Source: Kosakonia sp. BYX6 (GTDB lineage: Bacteria > Pseudomonadota > Gammaproteobacteria > Enterobacterales > Enterobacteriaceae). From it: a stretch of 64,000 nt of DNA. The DNA lies in assembly GCF_038449125.1 (NCBI RefSeq), contig NZ_CP151800.1, positions 1,956,406 to 2,020,405 of the forward strand, read 5' to 3'. Below are positions 9,859 to 20,936 of this stretch, one piece after another. Position 1 is the first letter of the stretch, and every line of letters starts with the position of its first letter. Under the pieces are notes generated by a model, which saw only the letters and a list, made by a program, of their open reading frames with translations, ran no database searches and was not told where the DNA came from. The translations under genes were made by a program, and so were the position numbers.

Positions 9859-10618
9859 TCAGTCGGCGAGATTGTCATAAATCACGCGAAAACGTTCATG
9901 ATGCTGGCGAAACACCGCGATTAGCCGGGGATCAAAGTGTTTGCCCGCACCGTCGATAATGGTCTGCCGGGTGAGTTCATGGCGAAAGCCCGGCTTGTAA
10001 ACGCGCTTCTGGCGTAACGCGTCGTACACATCGGGCAGCGCCAAAATGCGGGCTTCCAGTGGGATTTGCTCCCCCTTTAGCCCCTCCGGTTAACCGCTGC
10101 CATCCCATTTTCCATGGTGGAAATGGATGATATTTTCCGCCACCTGTCCCAGCCCCAGTCTCTGAATAATGCGCCAGCCTTTAATAGTATGGAGCCTCAT
10201 CTCACTAAATTCCTCCGGGGTGAGCGGCCCTTGTTTACGCAAGATATGGTCCGGCACGGCAATTTTACCGACATCATGCAGTGACGCGTAATTTTCAATC
10301 GATAACTGGAAAGCCGGTGTACCTGGGTCAGCAAATTGTGCAGCGGGTGACCCCTTTGTGCCACGGGCCAATCATGCCGCCGTGCGCCGGGGTTTGTGAA
10401 ACGTCGAGGATTTCCACCAACCGCACCGGCCACTGGGTTTTGCGCATTTCGGCGTAGTCGTTATCGATATAATGCACCTCGATTTTCGGTACGCAACACC
10501 CCGGCATACAACCCGTAGCTGTCTTCATTGAAACGCGTGAGGATTTCCGCGTCGTAAAGCCAGACCGGAATAGCGGTGCGAGGCGGGGGATCGGCGAAAA
10601 CTGTGAACCTGCTTTTGA
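9859..10618 (-). pseudogene. Decayed HD-GYP domain gene
   Basis: Frame fragments join into an HD-GYP domain: ASLHDVGKIAVPDHILRK, then IIHFHHGKWDGSG, a stop, and in the same frame PEGLKGEQIPLEARI and LPDVYDALRQKRVYK. HD-GYP proteins are usually cyclic-di-GMP phosphodiesterases. The stop (TAA at 10090-10092) replaces the Tyr codon of the GYP motif. Upstream, about 10370-10618, the coding continues in other frames (VWLYDAEILTRFNEDSYGLY; RKTQWPVRLVEILDV), so frameshifts or deletions have also struck the N-terminal sensory part, which I do not recognise. No start codon or intact frame remains. Confidence 0.8.
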
Positions 10619-10717
10619 TTTTTAAAACCATTTTTCACTAAATTTGAAAGTACGTTTGTCAGGTAGTAAGGTTTAAGCAACCTTTGCTATCTGAAGCATG
10701 TCCACAGGAGATCGAAA

Positions 10718-11356
10718 ATGAAAATTGCACTGATGATGGAAAACAGCCAGGCGGCGAAAAACGCCATCATCCTGAAAGAGCTGAAAACGGTTGCCGATGA
10801 GAAAGATTTCCCGGTGTATAACGTCGGCATGAGCGACGAAAACGACCATCATCTGACTTACATCCACTTAGGGATTATGGCCAGTATTTTGCTCAACGCC
10901 AAAGCGGTGGATTTTGTGGTTACCGGCTGCGGCACCGGTCAGGGTGCATTGATGTCGCTGAACATTCATCCGGGCGTGGTGTGCGGCTACTGCATCGATC
11001 CGGCGGATGCCTTCCTGTTCGCGCAAATCAATAACGGTAATGCGCTGGCGCTGCCGTTCGCGAAAGGCTTTGGCTGGGGCGCGGAACTGAACGTGCGCTT
11101 TATCTTTGAGAAAGCCTTTACTGGCCGTAACGGGGAAGGTTATCCACCGGAACGTAAAGAGCCGCAGGTGCGTAACGCGGGCATTCTGAATCAGGTGAAA
11201 GCGGCGGTCGTAAAAGAAAACTATCTTGATACGCTGCGCGCCATTGACCGTGAACTGGTGAAAACCGCCGTTTCCGGTGAGCGTTTCCAGAAGTGCTTCT
11301 TTGAAAATTGCCAGAGCAAAGAGATCGAAGCGTTCGTTCGCGAAGTGCTGGCCTGA
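10718..11356 (+). CDS. RpiB/LacA/LacB family sugar-phosphate isomerase
   Basis: A 212-residue protein whose first 140 residues follow the RpiB/LacAB fold: start MKIALMMENS, and the catalytic loop VVTGCGTGQGA with the base-type Cys at C71. Relatives interconvert aldose and ketose phosphates such as ribose-5-P/ribulose-5-P. It is about 60 residues longer than classic RpiB, with a C-terminal helical extension. The start is fixed by AGGAG before the ATG. No kinase or transporter lies beside it, so the substrate cannot be inferred. It is not part of the E. coli order at this locus. Confidence 0.8.
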   Translation: MKIALMMENSQAAKNAIILKELKTVADEKDFPVYNVGMSDENDHHLTYIHLGIMASILLNAKAVDFVVTGCGTGQGALMSLNIHPGVVCGYCIDPADAFLFAQINNGNALALPFAKGFGWGAELNVRFIFEKAFTGRNGEGYPPERKEPQVRNAGILNQVKAAVVKENYLDTLRAIDRELVKTAVSGERFQKCFFENCQSKEIEAFVREVLA

Positions 11357-11368
11357 TAGCCATATTGT

Positions 11369-11427
11369 GCCTGATAGCGCTTCGCTTATCAGACCTACAG
11401 ACCCGGTGAGCGTTCGCGCCACCGGGC
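11369..11427. repeat. Pair of REP-like palindromes
   Basis: Two consecutive hairpins lie between convergent genes: CTGATA...TATCAG (11371-11392, then ACCTAC) and CCCGGTG...CACCGGG (11402-11426). They resemble enterobacterial REP/BIME units. They may also terminate transcription from both sides. Confidence 0.65.
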
Positions 11428-11436
11428 ATTTCAACA

Positions 11437-12858
11437 TTAGGTATTTTTCTGCGACACCGCGCTACCGGCATCTTTTGTCAGGCGAAGCGTATCAAACATG
11501 CCCACCAGGCAAATCAGCGCGATAAATACAAACGCCAGCCGGAAACTGATCCCTTCAATATTTGTAATGTGCAGCCAACTGCTCACGTGCTCGCCAATGC
11601 GAATGCCAATTGCGCCCAGCGTAATCCCCAAACCGACCGCCAGTTGTGTCGCTGTACTAAACAGCGTGTTGGCGTAGCTCATTTGCGGTGACGGCACATC
11701 GGAAAAGGCGAGGGTGCTGACACCGGTAAACTGCACCGAACGGAAAACCCCGCCAAGATAAAGAATCACAAAGGTCAGCCAGGCCGGTGTATGCGACGTC
11801 AGCAACGCGCAGGCCACCAATGCCAGCACGTTAAGCGCGCCATTAATCAGCAGCAATTTTTTGAAGCCTAGCCAGCGGATCAGCGGCGTGGTGGCGGGTT
11901 TGATGCTGAGGTTTCCGGCAAACACCGCCAGCACCAACAGCCCGGCATGAAACGGATCCATGCCAAAACCCACCTGAAACAGCAGCGGCAACAGAAAAGG
12001 CACGGCGCTAATCGACGCGCGAAACAGCGAACCGCCGTACATAGTCACGCGAAACGTCGGTACCTGCATGGCATCAAGGCGGATCATCGGCCATTTTGCC
12101 CGCAGGAAATGACGCAACGTAAAGACCATTGTCACCGCGCCCAGCGCCAGCAGGCCGAAGGTTAACAGGCCTTGCGGATGCTCCGAACCGAGCGCTTCCA
12201 TGGCATACACCAGGCTGACCATCGCCACGGCGGTGGAAATAAACCCGGCCAGGTCGAACGGCCGGCGCTCCTCTTCGCGAATATTGGGAATAATGCGTAG
12301 CGCCAGCGCAATCGCCAAAATGCCGAGCGGCACATTAATAAAGAAGATCCAGCGCCAGTCGGCATAGTGGGTGATAAAACCGCCGAGCGGCGGGCCGATA
12401 ATCGGCGCGACCAGCGCTGGCCAGGTGAGCGTGGCGATGGCGGTAATCAACTGATGTTTCGGCGTGGTACGCAGCACAGCAAGGCGACCAACCGGCACCA
12501 TCAACGCGCCGCCGACGCCTTGCAAAATACGCATCGACACGAACATATCAACGTTGGTGGAAAGCCCGCACAGCACGGACGCGATGGTAAAAATCGCCAG
12601 CGCAATTGAGAACACATTGCGTGCGCCGAAGCGGTCGGCAATCCAGCCGCTGGCGGGGATCAATACCGCAAGGGTAATAAGATACGCGCTGATACCGATA
12701 TTCAACGCCACGGCTTCCACGCCAAAGGTTTTTGCCATATCCGGCAGCGCGGTGGCGATCACCGTGCCGTCGATAAACTCCATAAAGAACGCGCCGGCTA
12801 CCAGTAACGCAGCGGGAGAAAGACCTCCAGTCTTCCGCGAAAGGGTGCTTTCACTCAT
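11437..12858 (-). CDS. MFS drug efflux transporter, DHA2 (EmrB/QacA) family
   Basis: A 473-residue inner-membrane protein with many hydrophobic helices. Motif A appears as GWIADRFGARNVF after helix 2, and the antiporter motif C region as APIIGPPLGGFI in helix 5, both typical of 14-helix DHA2 proton antiporters. There is no EmrA-type adaptor or TolC beside it, so it probably acts alone in the inner membrane; substrates are unknown. The start at MSEST is preferred, although an ATG seven codons upstream is possible and neither has a strong ribosome site. Confidence 0.8.
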   Translation of the reverse strand: MSESTLSRKTGGLSPAALLVAGAFFMEFIDGTVIATALPDMAKTFGVEAVALNIGISAYLITLAVLIPASGWIADRFGARNVFSIALAIFTIASVLCGLSTNVDMFVSMRILQGVGGALMVPVGRLAVLRTTPKHQLITAIATLTWPALVAPIIGPPLGGFITHYADWRWIFFINVPLGILAIALALRIIPNIREEERRPFDLAGFISTAVAMVSLVYAMEALGSEHPQGLLTFGLLALGAVTMVFTLRHFLRAKWPMIRLDAMQVPTFRVTMYGGSLFRASISAVPFLLPLLFQVGFGMDPFHAGLLVLAVFAGNLSIKPATTPLIRWLGFKKLLLINGALNVLALVACALLTSHTPAWLTFVILYLGGVFRSVQFTGVSTLAFSDVPSPQMSYANTLFSTATQLAVGLGITLGAIGIRIGEHVSSWLHITNIEGISFRLAFVFIALICLVGMFDTLRLTKDAGSAVSQKNT

Positions 12859-12974
12859 TGTGGATCTGCCATTTGCCAAAAAAAGTTGAGAATGCTAAAA
12901 AAAATTTTAGCGCCCTAAATGCAGGATTTATAATCGAATTTTTAACAAAGTTACGGCATTTCTGATTTTTGAAA

Positions 12975-13024
12975 CGTGATTTCTATCACAGGTGAGTTGA
13001 TTTTTGTGACTAAGGTCATATTAT
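12975..13024 (+). promoter_or_regulatory. azuCR promoter with CRP sites
   Basis: A near-consensus CRP site (CGTGA-TTTCTA-TCACA, 12975-12990) is followed by a weaker one (TGTGA-CTAAGG-TCATA, 13005-13020). The latter overlaps the spacer of a promoter TTGATT - 16 bases - TATTAT (12997-13024). The site pair suggests glucose-dependent control of azuCR, as described in E. coli. Confidence 0.65.
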
Positions 13025-13072
13025 GTACGCACTTAGGCTTAACACCTGCATAACAAATCGCCGGAGCAACAC

Positions 13073-13156
13073 ATGAAACTGCGTAAAATCCTGAAGCATA
13101 TGTTTGAAACTTATTGCAAGACTTTCAAAGACGTACCGCCAGGCGCTATGTTCTGA
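13073..13156 (+). CDS. azuC: Small membrane-associated protein AzuC
   Basis: A 27-residue protein, M-K-L-R-K-I-L-K at the start and CKTFKDVPPGAMF at the end, almost the same as the 28-residue E. coli AzuC. It has a basic amphipathic N-terminus and no full membrane helix. In E. coli AzuC associates with the membrane and stimulates the aerobic glycerol-3-phosphate dehydrogenase GlpD. GGAG lies eight bases before the ATG. It is translated from the AzuCR RNA, whose terminator follows 8 bases after the stop. Confidence 0.9.
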   Translation: MKLRKILKHMFETYCKTFKDVPPGAMF

Positions 13157-13164
13157 TAATAAAA

Positions 13165-13189
13165 AAACCTGCTGAGGCAGGTTTTTTTA
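13165..13189 (+). terminator. AzuCR terminator
   Basis: Stem AAACCTGC / GCAGGTTT with a TGAG loop, followed by T residues. Confidence 0.9.
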
Positions 13190-13274
13190 TGCCCGCAATT
13201 TACCGCCAAAGCGCAAAACTACTCTTGCCCGCCGTTTCCCGCTACTATGGCGCCCTTTACGAAAGGAGCTTCCC

Positions 13275-13526
13275 ATGTCGCAAAACACCCCCGTCGACCA
13301 GGAACTGGTATCCGACGTCGTCGCCTGCCAGTTGGTCATCAAACAAATCCTCGATGTGATTGATGTTATCGCGCCCGTTGAAGTGCGTGAAAAAATGGCC
13401 AACCAATTAAAAAGCATCGATTTTTCTACTCATCCCGCCGCTGCCGATCCCGTCACGCGCCGCGCCATTCAAAAAGCCATCGCCTTAATTGAACTGAAGT
13501 TCACTCCGCAGGGCGAAGCGCACTAA
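13275..13526 (+). CDS. yecJ: DUF2766 family protein YecJ
   Basis: An 83-residue protein with the same length and core as E. coli YecJ ([19 protein letters not shown] and [14 protein letters not shown]). Function is unknown; there is no signal peptide or membrane helix, and it is probably helical. GAAAGGAG ten bases before the ATG gives a strong start. Its neighbour azuCR has its own terminator, so yecJ is transcribed separately. Confidence 0.93.
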   Translation: MSQNTPVDQELVSDVVACQLVIKQILDVIDVIAPVEVREKMANQLKSIDFSTHPAAADPVTRRAIQKAIALIELKFTPQGEAH

Positions 13527-13642
13527 CGGATCCTCACCGAAACACAGCGCCCGGTCTGTGACGCAGCGGGGATTTTGAAACGCTGTTTTGATCAACAATA
13601 CCGCCACTTTAGTCAACCAACCTTAAACACAAGGAGTCGGGA

Positions 13643-14200
13643 ATGAAAAAAGTGGCGATGTTGTTAGCGCCCGGTTTTGAAGAAGCGGAAGCGATTATCA
13701 CCATTGATATTTTGCGCCGCTTGCAAATCGATGTGGAAACGCTGGCCTGCGCGGAATCGCGCGCGGTGGTGAGTTATCACAATATTCCGATGGTGGCGGA
13801 CGCCACGCTGGCAGAACGGCAAAACACGCTGTACGACGCGGTGGTGTTGCCCGGCGGGCCGCAGGGCAGCGTCAATCTGGCCGCCAGCGAAGCCGTGGTG
13901 CAATTTGTTAAACACCATGACGATGCGGGCAAGTTTATCTGCCCGATTTGCTCGGCTGCCGCGCGCGTGCTGGGCGGGAATGGCCTGCTAAAAGGCCGCC
14001 GTTATGTCTGTTCCGGCGATCTCTACGAAACGGTGCGTGATGGCGAATATGTCGATGCGCCTGTGGTGGAAGACGGCAACCTGATCAGCGGCAAAGGCCT
14101 CGGGCTGGCCTTCGATTTCGCCTTGACCGTGGCCGCTCGCTTGCAAGGAGACGAAACGGCGGCGCGAGATCACGCCGATCATATCTACTATAGCTGGTGA
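13643..14200 (+). CDS. DJ-1/PfpI family protein
   Basis: A 185-residue single-domain protein of the DJ-1/ThiJ/PfpI superfamily. Family landmarks are the acidic residue in APGFEEAEA (E14/E15), the VVLPGGPQG turn, and the nucleophile elbow around C103 in CPICSAAARVL. Members include glyoxalase/deglycase-like enzymes and chaperones such as YajL; the exact activity cannot be read. AAGGAG precedes the ATG. It is not in the E. coli order at this position. A 9-bp hairpin with one G-T pair follows the stop (14208-14231) and may end the transcript. Confidence 0.8.
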   Translation: MKKVAMLLAPGFEEAEAIITIDILRRLQIDVETLACAESRAVVSYHNIPMVADATLAERQNTLYDAVVLPGGPQGSVNLAASEAVVQFVKHHDDAGKFICPICSAAARVLGGNGLLKGRRYVCSGDLYETVRDGEYVDAPVVEDGNLISGKGLGLAFDFALTVAARLQGDETAARDHADHIYYSW

Positions 14201-14518
14201 TGTTTTCGCCCGGCTGCGCACCTCAGTCGGGCACAAGGATAAGCTGGCTGATGTTATGGATTATCCTGCTTTTACCCTTCCGATTTGTCCGACAATAGCG
14301 GTTAACTTTATGTGAAAAATCGCTGAATTTATGTACGTAATTACTGTAATTCTGCCGTGTGATGCCGCTCTCCTATGGAGAATCAATTTCCCGCTACAAC
14401 TACTCCCAGCACAGATGTCCATGGGGCGCGTGGACTCTAATGCCTTGTTTTATGTCCTTTTAAATGAACCGATAGTTTGTTTTCCCTACATAAAAGAACG
14501 TTAAAGCTGGAGTTTACC
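14201..14518 (+). promoter_or_regulatory. araFGH control region
   Basis: No gene lies in these 318 bases. A candidate AraC half-site CAGC-N7-TCCATG (14406-14422) matches the TAGC-N7-TCCATA pattern of araI1. A weak CRP-like TGTGA-N6-GCTGA lies at 14311-14326. A second AraC half-site in the expected register was not found. Arabinose/AraC control is expected from the family. Confidence 0.45.
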
Positions 14519-15499
14519 ATGCACAAATTCACTAAAGCGTTGGCGGCCATCGGTCTGGCTGCCGTTATGTCACAATCCGCTATCGCTGAAACCATGAAGC
14601 TCGGGTTCCTGGTCAAGCAACCGGAGGAACCCTGGTTTCAAACTGAATGGAAATTTGCCGACAAGGCCGGCAAAGATTTAGGTTTTGAAGTGATTAAAAT
14701 CGCCGTTCCCGACGGTGAAAAAACGCTGAACGCCATTGATAGCCTGGCCGCCAGCGGCGCGAAAGGGTTTGTTATCTGTACCCCAGACCCGAAACTCGGC
14801 TCGGCGATTGCCGCCAAAGCGCGCGGTTACGACATGAAAGTGATTGCGGTCGATGATCAGTTCGTCAACGCCAAAGGCGAACCGATGACCTCCGTTCCGC
14901 TGGTGATGATGGCGGCCAGCGAAATCGGCGCGCGTCAGGGCCAGGAGCTATACAAAGAGATGCAAAAACGCGGCTGGAACGTGAAAGAAACCGGTGTGAT
15001 GGCGATTACCGCTAACGAACTGGATACCGCGCGTCGCCGTACCACCGGTTCAATGGACGCGCTGAAAAAAGCCGGTTTCCCGGAAAAACAGATTTATCAG
15101 GTGCCGACCAAATCTAACGATATCCCCGGCGCATTCGATGCCGGTAACTCCCTGCTGGTTCAGCACCCTGAAGTGAAACACTGGCTGGTGCTCGGCATGA
15201 ACGATAACACCGTGCTGGGCGGCGTGCGTGCGACAGAAGGTCAGGGCTTTAAAGCTCCGGACGTGATTGGTATTGGTATTAACGGCGTGGACGCGGTGAG
15301 CGAGTTGTCCAAAGCGCAAGCGACGGGCTTCTATGGATCGCTGCTGCCAAGCCCGGATGTGCATGGGTATAAAACCAGCGAGCTGCTCTACAACTGGGTG
15401 ACCAAAGGAACTGAACCGCCGAAATTCACTGCGGTCACCGATGTTGTGCTGATCACTCGCGATAACTTCAAAGAAGAGCTGGCGAAAAAAGGACTGTAA
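14519..15499 (+). CDS. araF: L-arabinose periplasmic binding protein
   Basis: The substrate-binding subunit of the arabinose ABC importer. It has 326 residues, with a signal peptide ending SAIA (cleavage before ETMKLG), then the type I periplasmic binding fold starting [14 protein letters not shown]. The sugar-contact region [14 protein letters not shown] is conserved with E. coli. The ATG at the signal peptide is chosen; an in-frame ATG 14 codons upstream has no ribosome site. araG and araH follow. A strong intergenic hairpin downstream probably lets araF be made in excess. Confidence 0.97.
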   Translation: MHKFTKALAAIGLAAVMSQSAIAETMKLGFLVKQPEEPWFQTEWKFADKAGKDLGFEVIKIAVPDGEKTLNAIDSLAASGAKGFVICTPDPKLGSAIAAKARGYDMKVIAVDDQFVNAKGEPMTSVPLVMMAASEIGARQGQELYKEMQKRGWNVKETGVMAITANELDTARRRTTGSMDALKKAGFPEKQIYQVPTKSNDIPGAFDAGNSLLVQHPEVKHWLVLGMNDNTVLGGVRATEGQGFKAPDVIGIGINGVDAVSELSKAQATGFYGSLLPSPDVHGYKTSELLYNWVTKGTEPPKFTAVTDVVLITRDNFKEELAKKGL

Positions 15500-15512
15500 T
15501 TCTCCAGGTTGC

Positions 15513-15534
15513 GCTCCCCGGTAACTCGGGGAGC
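15513..15534 (+). promoter_or_regulatory. araF-araG intergenic hairpin
   Basis: Stem GCTCCCCG / CGGGGAGC with a six-base loop and no T-run, placed between araF and araG. Such hairpins stabilise the upstream message, giving more binding protein than transporter. Confidence 0.6.
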
Positions 15535-15567
15535 CAGACGTACAATCAACTGCTTTACGGAGACGTT

Positions 15568-17082
15568 ATGCAACAGTCTACCCCTTATCTTTCGTTTCGC
15601 GGCATCAGCAAAACCTTCCCCGGTGTGAAGGCGCTCAGCGACATCAGTTTTGATTGTCATGCCGGGCAAGTTCACGCGTTGATGGGCGAAAATGGCGCGG
15701 GTAAATCGACACTATTAAAAATCCTCAGCGGTAACTATGCGCCAACCAGCGGCACGCTGGCGATCAAAGGCGAAGAAGTGGCGTTTGCCGACACCACCGC
15801 CGCGTTGAACGCGGGCGTGGCCATCATTTACCAGGAGTTGCATCTGGTGCCGGAAATGACCGTCGCCGAGAACATCTATCTGGGGCAGCTGCCGCATAAA
15901 AGCGGCATTGTGAACCGCTCATTACTCAATTACGAAGCGGGTTTACAGCTTGAACATCTGGGGTTGGATATCGACCCGCAAACACCGTTGAAGTATCTCT
16001 CCATTGGTCAATGGCAGATGGTTGAAATCGCCAAAGCGCTGGCGCGTAACGCCAAAATTATCGCTTTCGATGAACCGACCAGTTCCCTCTCCGCGCGTGA
16101 AATCGACAACCTGTTTCGCGTGATCCGCGAGCTGCGCAAAGAAGGGCGCGTCATTCTGTATGTTTCTCATCGTATGGAAGAGATTTTCGCCCTCAGCGAT
16201 GCGATTACGGTGTTTAAAGATGGTCACTATGTGCGCACCTTTACGGATATGGAACAAGTCAACCATGACCAACTGGTGCAGGCGATGGTCGGGCGTGAAT
16301 TAGGCGATATCTATGGCTGGCAGCCGCGGGAATATGGCGAGCAGCGTTTGCGGCTGGAACAGGTGAAAGCGCCCGGTGTGCGCACGCCGATTAGCCTGAG
16401 CGTGCGCAGCGGTGAAATTGTCGGTCTGTTCGGGCTGGTGGGTGCCGGACGCAGCGAATTGATGAAAGGGCTGTTCGGCGGCACGCAGATCACCGAAGGG
16501 CAGGTATTTATCGACGGGGAAGCCGTCTCAATCCAGAAACCGGCGCAGGCGATTCGCGCGGGCATGATGTTATGCCCGGAAGACCGCAAAGCGGAAGGCA
16601 TTATCCCGGTGCATTCGGTGCAGGAGAACATCAATATCAGTGCGCGGCGCAAATACATTCATGCCGGTTGTCTGATTAACAACAGTTGGGAGAGTGATAA
16701 CGCGGAGCATCATATTCGTGCGCTCAATATCAAAACCCCGGGCGCCGATCAGCTCATTATGAATCTCTCCGGCGGGAACCAGCAGAAAGCCATTCTCGGG
16801 CGCTGGCTGTCGGAAGAGATGAAAGTCATTTTGCTCGACGAGCCGACGCGCGGCATTGATGTCGGGGCGAAGCATGAAATCTACAACGTCATTTACGCGC
16901 TGGCCGCCCGCGGTGTTGCGGTGCTGTTTGCCTCAAGCGACTTACCAGAAGTGATTGGCGTGGCCGATCGCATTGTGGTGATGCGTGAAGGGGAGATTGC
17001 CGGTGAGTTGCTGCACGGTCAGGGCGATGAACAGCAGGTGCTAAGCCTTGCGATGCCTAAAGTTAGCCAGGCTGTCGCCTGA
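15568..17082 (+). CDS. araG: L-arabinose ABC transporter ATPase
   Basis: At 504 residues this fused double ATPase has the exact E. coli length. The first cassette has Walker [10 protein letters not shown] and a relaxed signature [12 protein letters not shown]. The second has GLVGAGRSE in place of a canonical P-loop, with signature NLSGGNQQK and Walker [15 protein letters not shown]. Degenerate second P-loops are usual in the sugar CUT2 family. It energises arabinose uptake with AraH. Confidence 0.97.
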   Translation: MQQSTPYLSFRGISKTFPGVKALSDISFDCHAGQVHALMGENGAGKSTLLKILSGNYAPTSGTLAIKGEEVAFADTTAALNAGVAIIYQELHLVPEMTVAENIYLGQLPHKSGIVNRSLLNYEAGLQLEHLGLDIDPQTPLKYLSIGQWQMVEIAKALARNAKIIAFDEPTSSLSAREIDNLFRVIRELRKEGRVILYVSHRMEEIFALSDAITVFKDGHYVRTFTDMEQVNHDQLVQAMVGRELGDIYGWQPREYGEQRLRLEQVKAPGVRTPISLSVRSGEIVGLFGLVGAGRSELMKGLFGGTQITEGQVFIDGEAVSIQKPAQAIRAGMMLCPEDRKAEGIIPVHSVQENINISARRKYIHAGCLINNSWESDNAEHHIRALNIKTPGADQLIMNLSGGNQQKAILGRWLSEEMKVILLDEPTRGIDVGAKHEIYNVIYALAARGVAVLFASSDLPEVIGVADRIVVMREGEIAGELLHGQGDEQQVLSLAMPKVSQAVA

Positions 17083-17096
17083 GTGAGGAGAATACG

Positions 17097-18083
17097 ATGT
17101 CATCTTTAACTACGTCCCGCGCGCCAAAGTCGAAGTCGCCGTTCAGCTTCGGGCGCATCTGGGATCAGTTCGGCATGCTGGTGGTGTTCGCCGTGCTGTT
17201 CCTCGGCTGCGCGATTTTTGTGCCGAACTTCGCCTCCTTCGTCAATATGAAAGGGCTGGGGTTGGCGATTTCCATGTCCGGCATGGTGGCCTGCGGCATG
17301 CTTTTTTGCCTGGCATCAGGGGATTTTGACCTCTCTGTCGCCTCGGTGATTGCCTGCGCCGGTGTCACCACCGCTGTGGTTATTAACCTCAGCGAAAGCT
17401 TGTGGATTGGCGTCTTCGCCGGTTTGTTGCTCGGCGTGGTCAGCGGTTTTATTAACGGCTTTGTGATTGCTCGCCTGAAGATCAACGCCCTGATTACCAC
17501 CCTTGCCACCATGCAAATTGTGCGCGGGCTGGCGTATATCATTTCCGACGGGAAAGCGGTGGGCATTGAAGACGAGCGCTTCTTTACGCTCGGCTATGCC
17601 AATTGGTTTGGTTTGCCAGCGCCGATCTGGCTGACGGTCGGCTGCCTGATTATTTTTGGCTTCCTGCTTAACAAAACCACCTTTGGCCGCAATACGCTGG
17701 CGATTGGCGGGAATGAAGAAGCCGCGCGGCTGGCGGGTGTGCCGGTGGTCAGAACCAAAATCATCATCTTTGTGCTGTCGGGGTTAGTGTCGGCAGCGGC
17801 GGGGATTATTCTCGCTTCGCGTATGACCAGCGGCCAACCGATGACCTCAATTGGCTATGAGCTGATTGTGATTTCCGCCTGTGTGCTCGGCGGCGTATCG
17901 CTGAAAGGCGGCATCGGCAAAATCTCTTACGTGGTGGCAGGGATTTTGATTCTTGGCACAGTGGAAAATGCCATGAACCTGTTAAACATCTCACCGTTCT
18001 CGCAATATGTGGTGCGCGGTTTGATCCTACTGGCGGCGGTGATTTTTGACCGCTACAAACAAAAAGCCAAACGCACCGTCTAG
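17097..18083 (+). CDS. araH: L-arabinose ABC transporter permease
   Basis: A 328-residue inner-membrane permease of the CUT2 family (BPD_transp_2), hydrophobic with eight to ten helices. It carries the ATPase-contact region GGNEEAARLAGVPV. It starts 14 bases after araG behind GAGGAG, so the two are translated from one message. It forms the membrane channel with AraG and receives arabinose from AraF. Confidence 0.96.
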   Translation: MSSLTTSRAPKSKSPFSFGRIWDQFGMLVVFAVLFLGCAIFVPNFASFVNMKGLGLAISMSGMVACGMLFCLASGDFDLSVASVIACAGVTTAVVINLSESLWIGVFAGLLLGVVSGFINGFVIARLKINALITTLATMQIVRGLAYIISDGKAVGIEDERFFTLGYANWFGLPAPIWLTVGCLIIFGFLLNKTTFGRNTLAIGGNEEAARLAGVPVVRTKIIIFVLSGLVSAAAGIILASRMTSGQPMTSIGYELIVISACVLGGVSLKGGIGKISYVVAGILILGTVENAMNLLNISPFSQYVVRGLILLAAVIFDRYKQKAKRTV

Positions 18084-18132
18084 CGCTATTTACTTGTATT
18101 TTAGAGACAACCTTTCAGTTTACTTCCCTTGC

Positions 18133-18158
18133 TTACCAGCCGCTAACCCGGCTGGTAA
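18133..18158 (+). terminator. Probable araFGH terminator
   Basis: Stem TTACCAGC / GCTGGTAA, extendable by one C-G pair, lies 50 bases after araH. No T-run follows, so it may instead protect the 3' end. Confidence 0.45.
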
Positions 18159-18169
18159 CGCATTCTTAA

Positions 18170-20474
<2,305 letters not shown>

Positions 20475-20479
20475 TCTAA

Positions 20480-20507
20480 AAACGCTCCCGCTTCGGTGGG
20501 AGCGTTT
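20480..20507. terminator. Bidirectional terminator otsA/uspC
   Basis: Ten-bp stem AAACGCTCCC / GGGAGCGTTT lies between convergent otsA and uspC. Confidence 0.85.
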
Positions 20508-20510
20508 CGT

Positions 20511-20936
20511 TTACTCCCGCAACGGTACCAGCAGCACATCCACTTCACTGGCATGCACAATGCTTTTCGCCGAACAGGCGGCACGCGAAAAAAACGTCTG
20601 GTTATGATTCCCGCACACCACTAAATCGACCCCTTCATTGCGACAGGTATGCAGGATATGTTCACTCAGTTCGCCGGAAGCAATCAGCGCGCGTTCGATA
20701 GGATAATTTGCGTTTTTGATGAGTTCGTCGAGAAACTGCTGCGTCTCTTCCTGCAACACTTCACGTACATTTTCCATCATCGGCGCGGCCAGGTGGTTAT
20801 ACAGCTCTGGGTCTGAAGCCAGGGTAATCAGGCTAATGCGGGCATTAAAAGGGCGGGCAATATCAATGGCTTTCGCCAGTAATTGTTGGCTTTCTGGCGT
20901 GACGGCTACAGCGACCAGAAGATGAGCATAATTCAT
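20511..20936 (-). CDS. uspC: Universal stress protein UspC
   Basis: A 141-residue UspA-type protein with the single alpha/beta fold: strand MNYAHLLVAVAV, DLVVCGNHNQ, and SIVHASEVDVLLVPL at the end. It groups with the non-ATP-binding UspA/C/D class because the ATP loop G-x2-G-x9-G is not present. In E. coli UspC is linked to motility and the KdpD scaffold. It sits divergent from flhDC, as in E. coli. Confidence 0.92.
   Translation of the reverse strand: MNYAHLLVAVAVTPESQQLLAKAIDIARPFNARISLITLASDPELYNHLAAPMMENVREVLQEETQQFLDELIKNANYPIERALIASGELSEHILHTCRNEGVDLVVCGNHNQTFFSRAACSAKSIVHASEVDVLLVPLRE

Larger units (their letters stand above)
13031..13189 (+). ncRNA. azuR: AzuCR dual-function RNA
   Basis: From the predicted start to the terminator the transcript is about 160 nt, close to the 164 nt E. 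coli AzuCR (IsrB). In E. coli it both encodes AzuC and base-pairs with cadA and galE mRNAs. Here the encoded peptide, the CRP site and the terminator are conserved. The start point is a guess from the -10 box. Confidence 0.65.

Noticed and set aside
11369-11427. Repeats as part of a CRISPR array
   Set aside because: They are inverted, not direct, and differ from each other; no spacers of constant size exist. They fit REP-type palindromes.
14401-14460. A second AraC half-site around 14439-14459
   Set aside because: The sequence TAATGCCTTG/TATGTCC does not fit the A-box/B-box spacing or the 21-base register with the first half-site.
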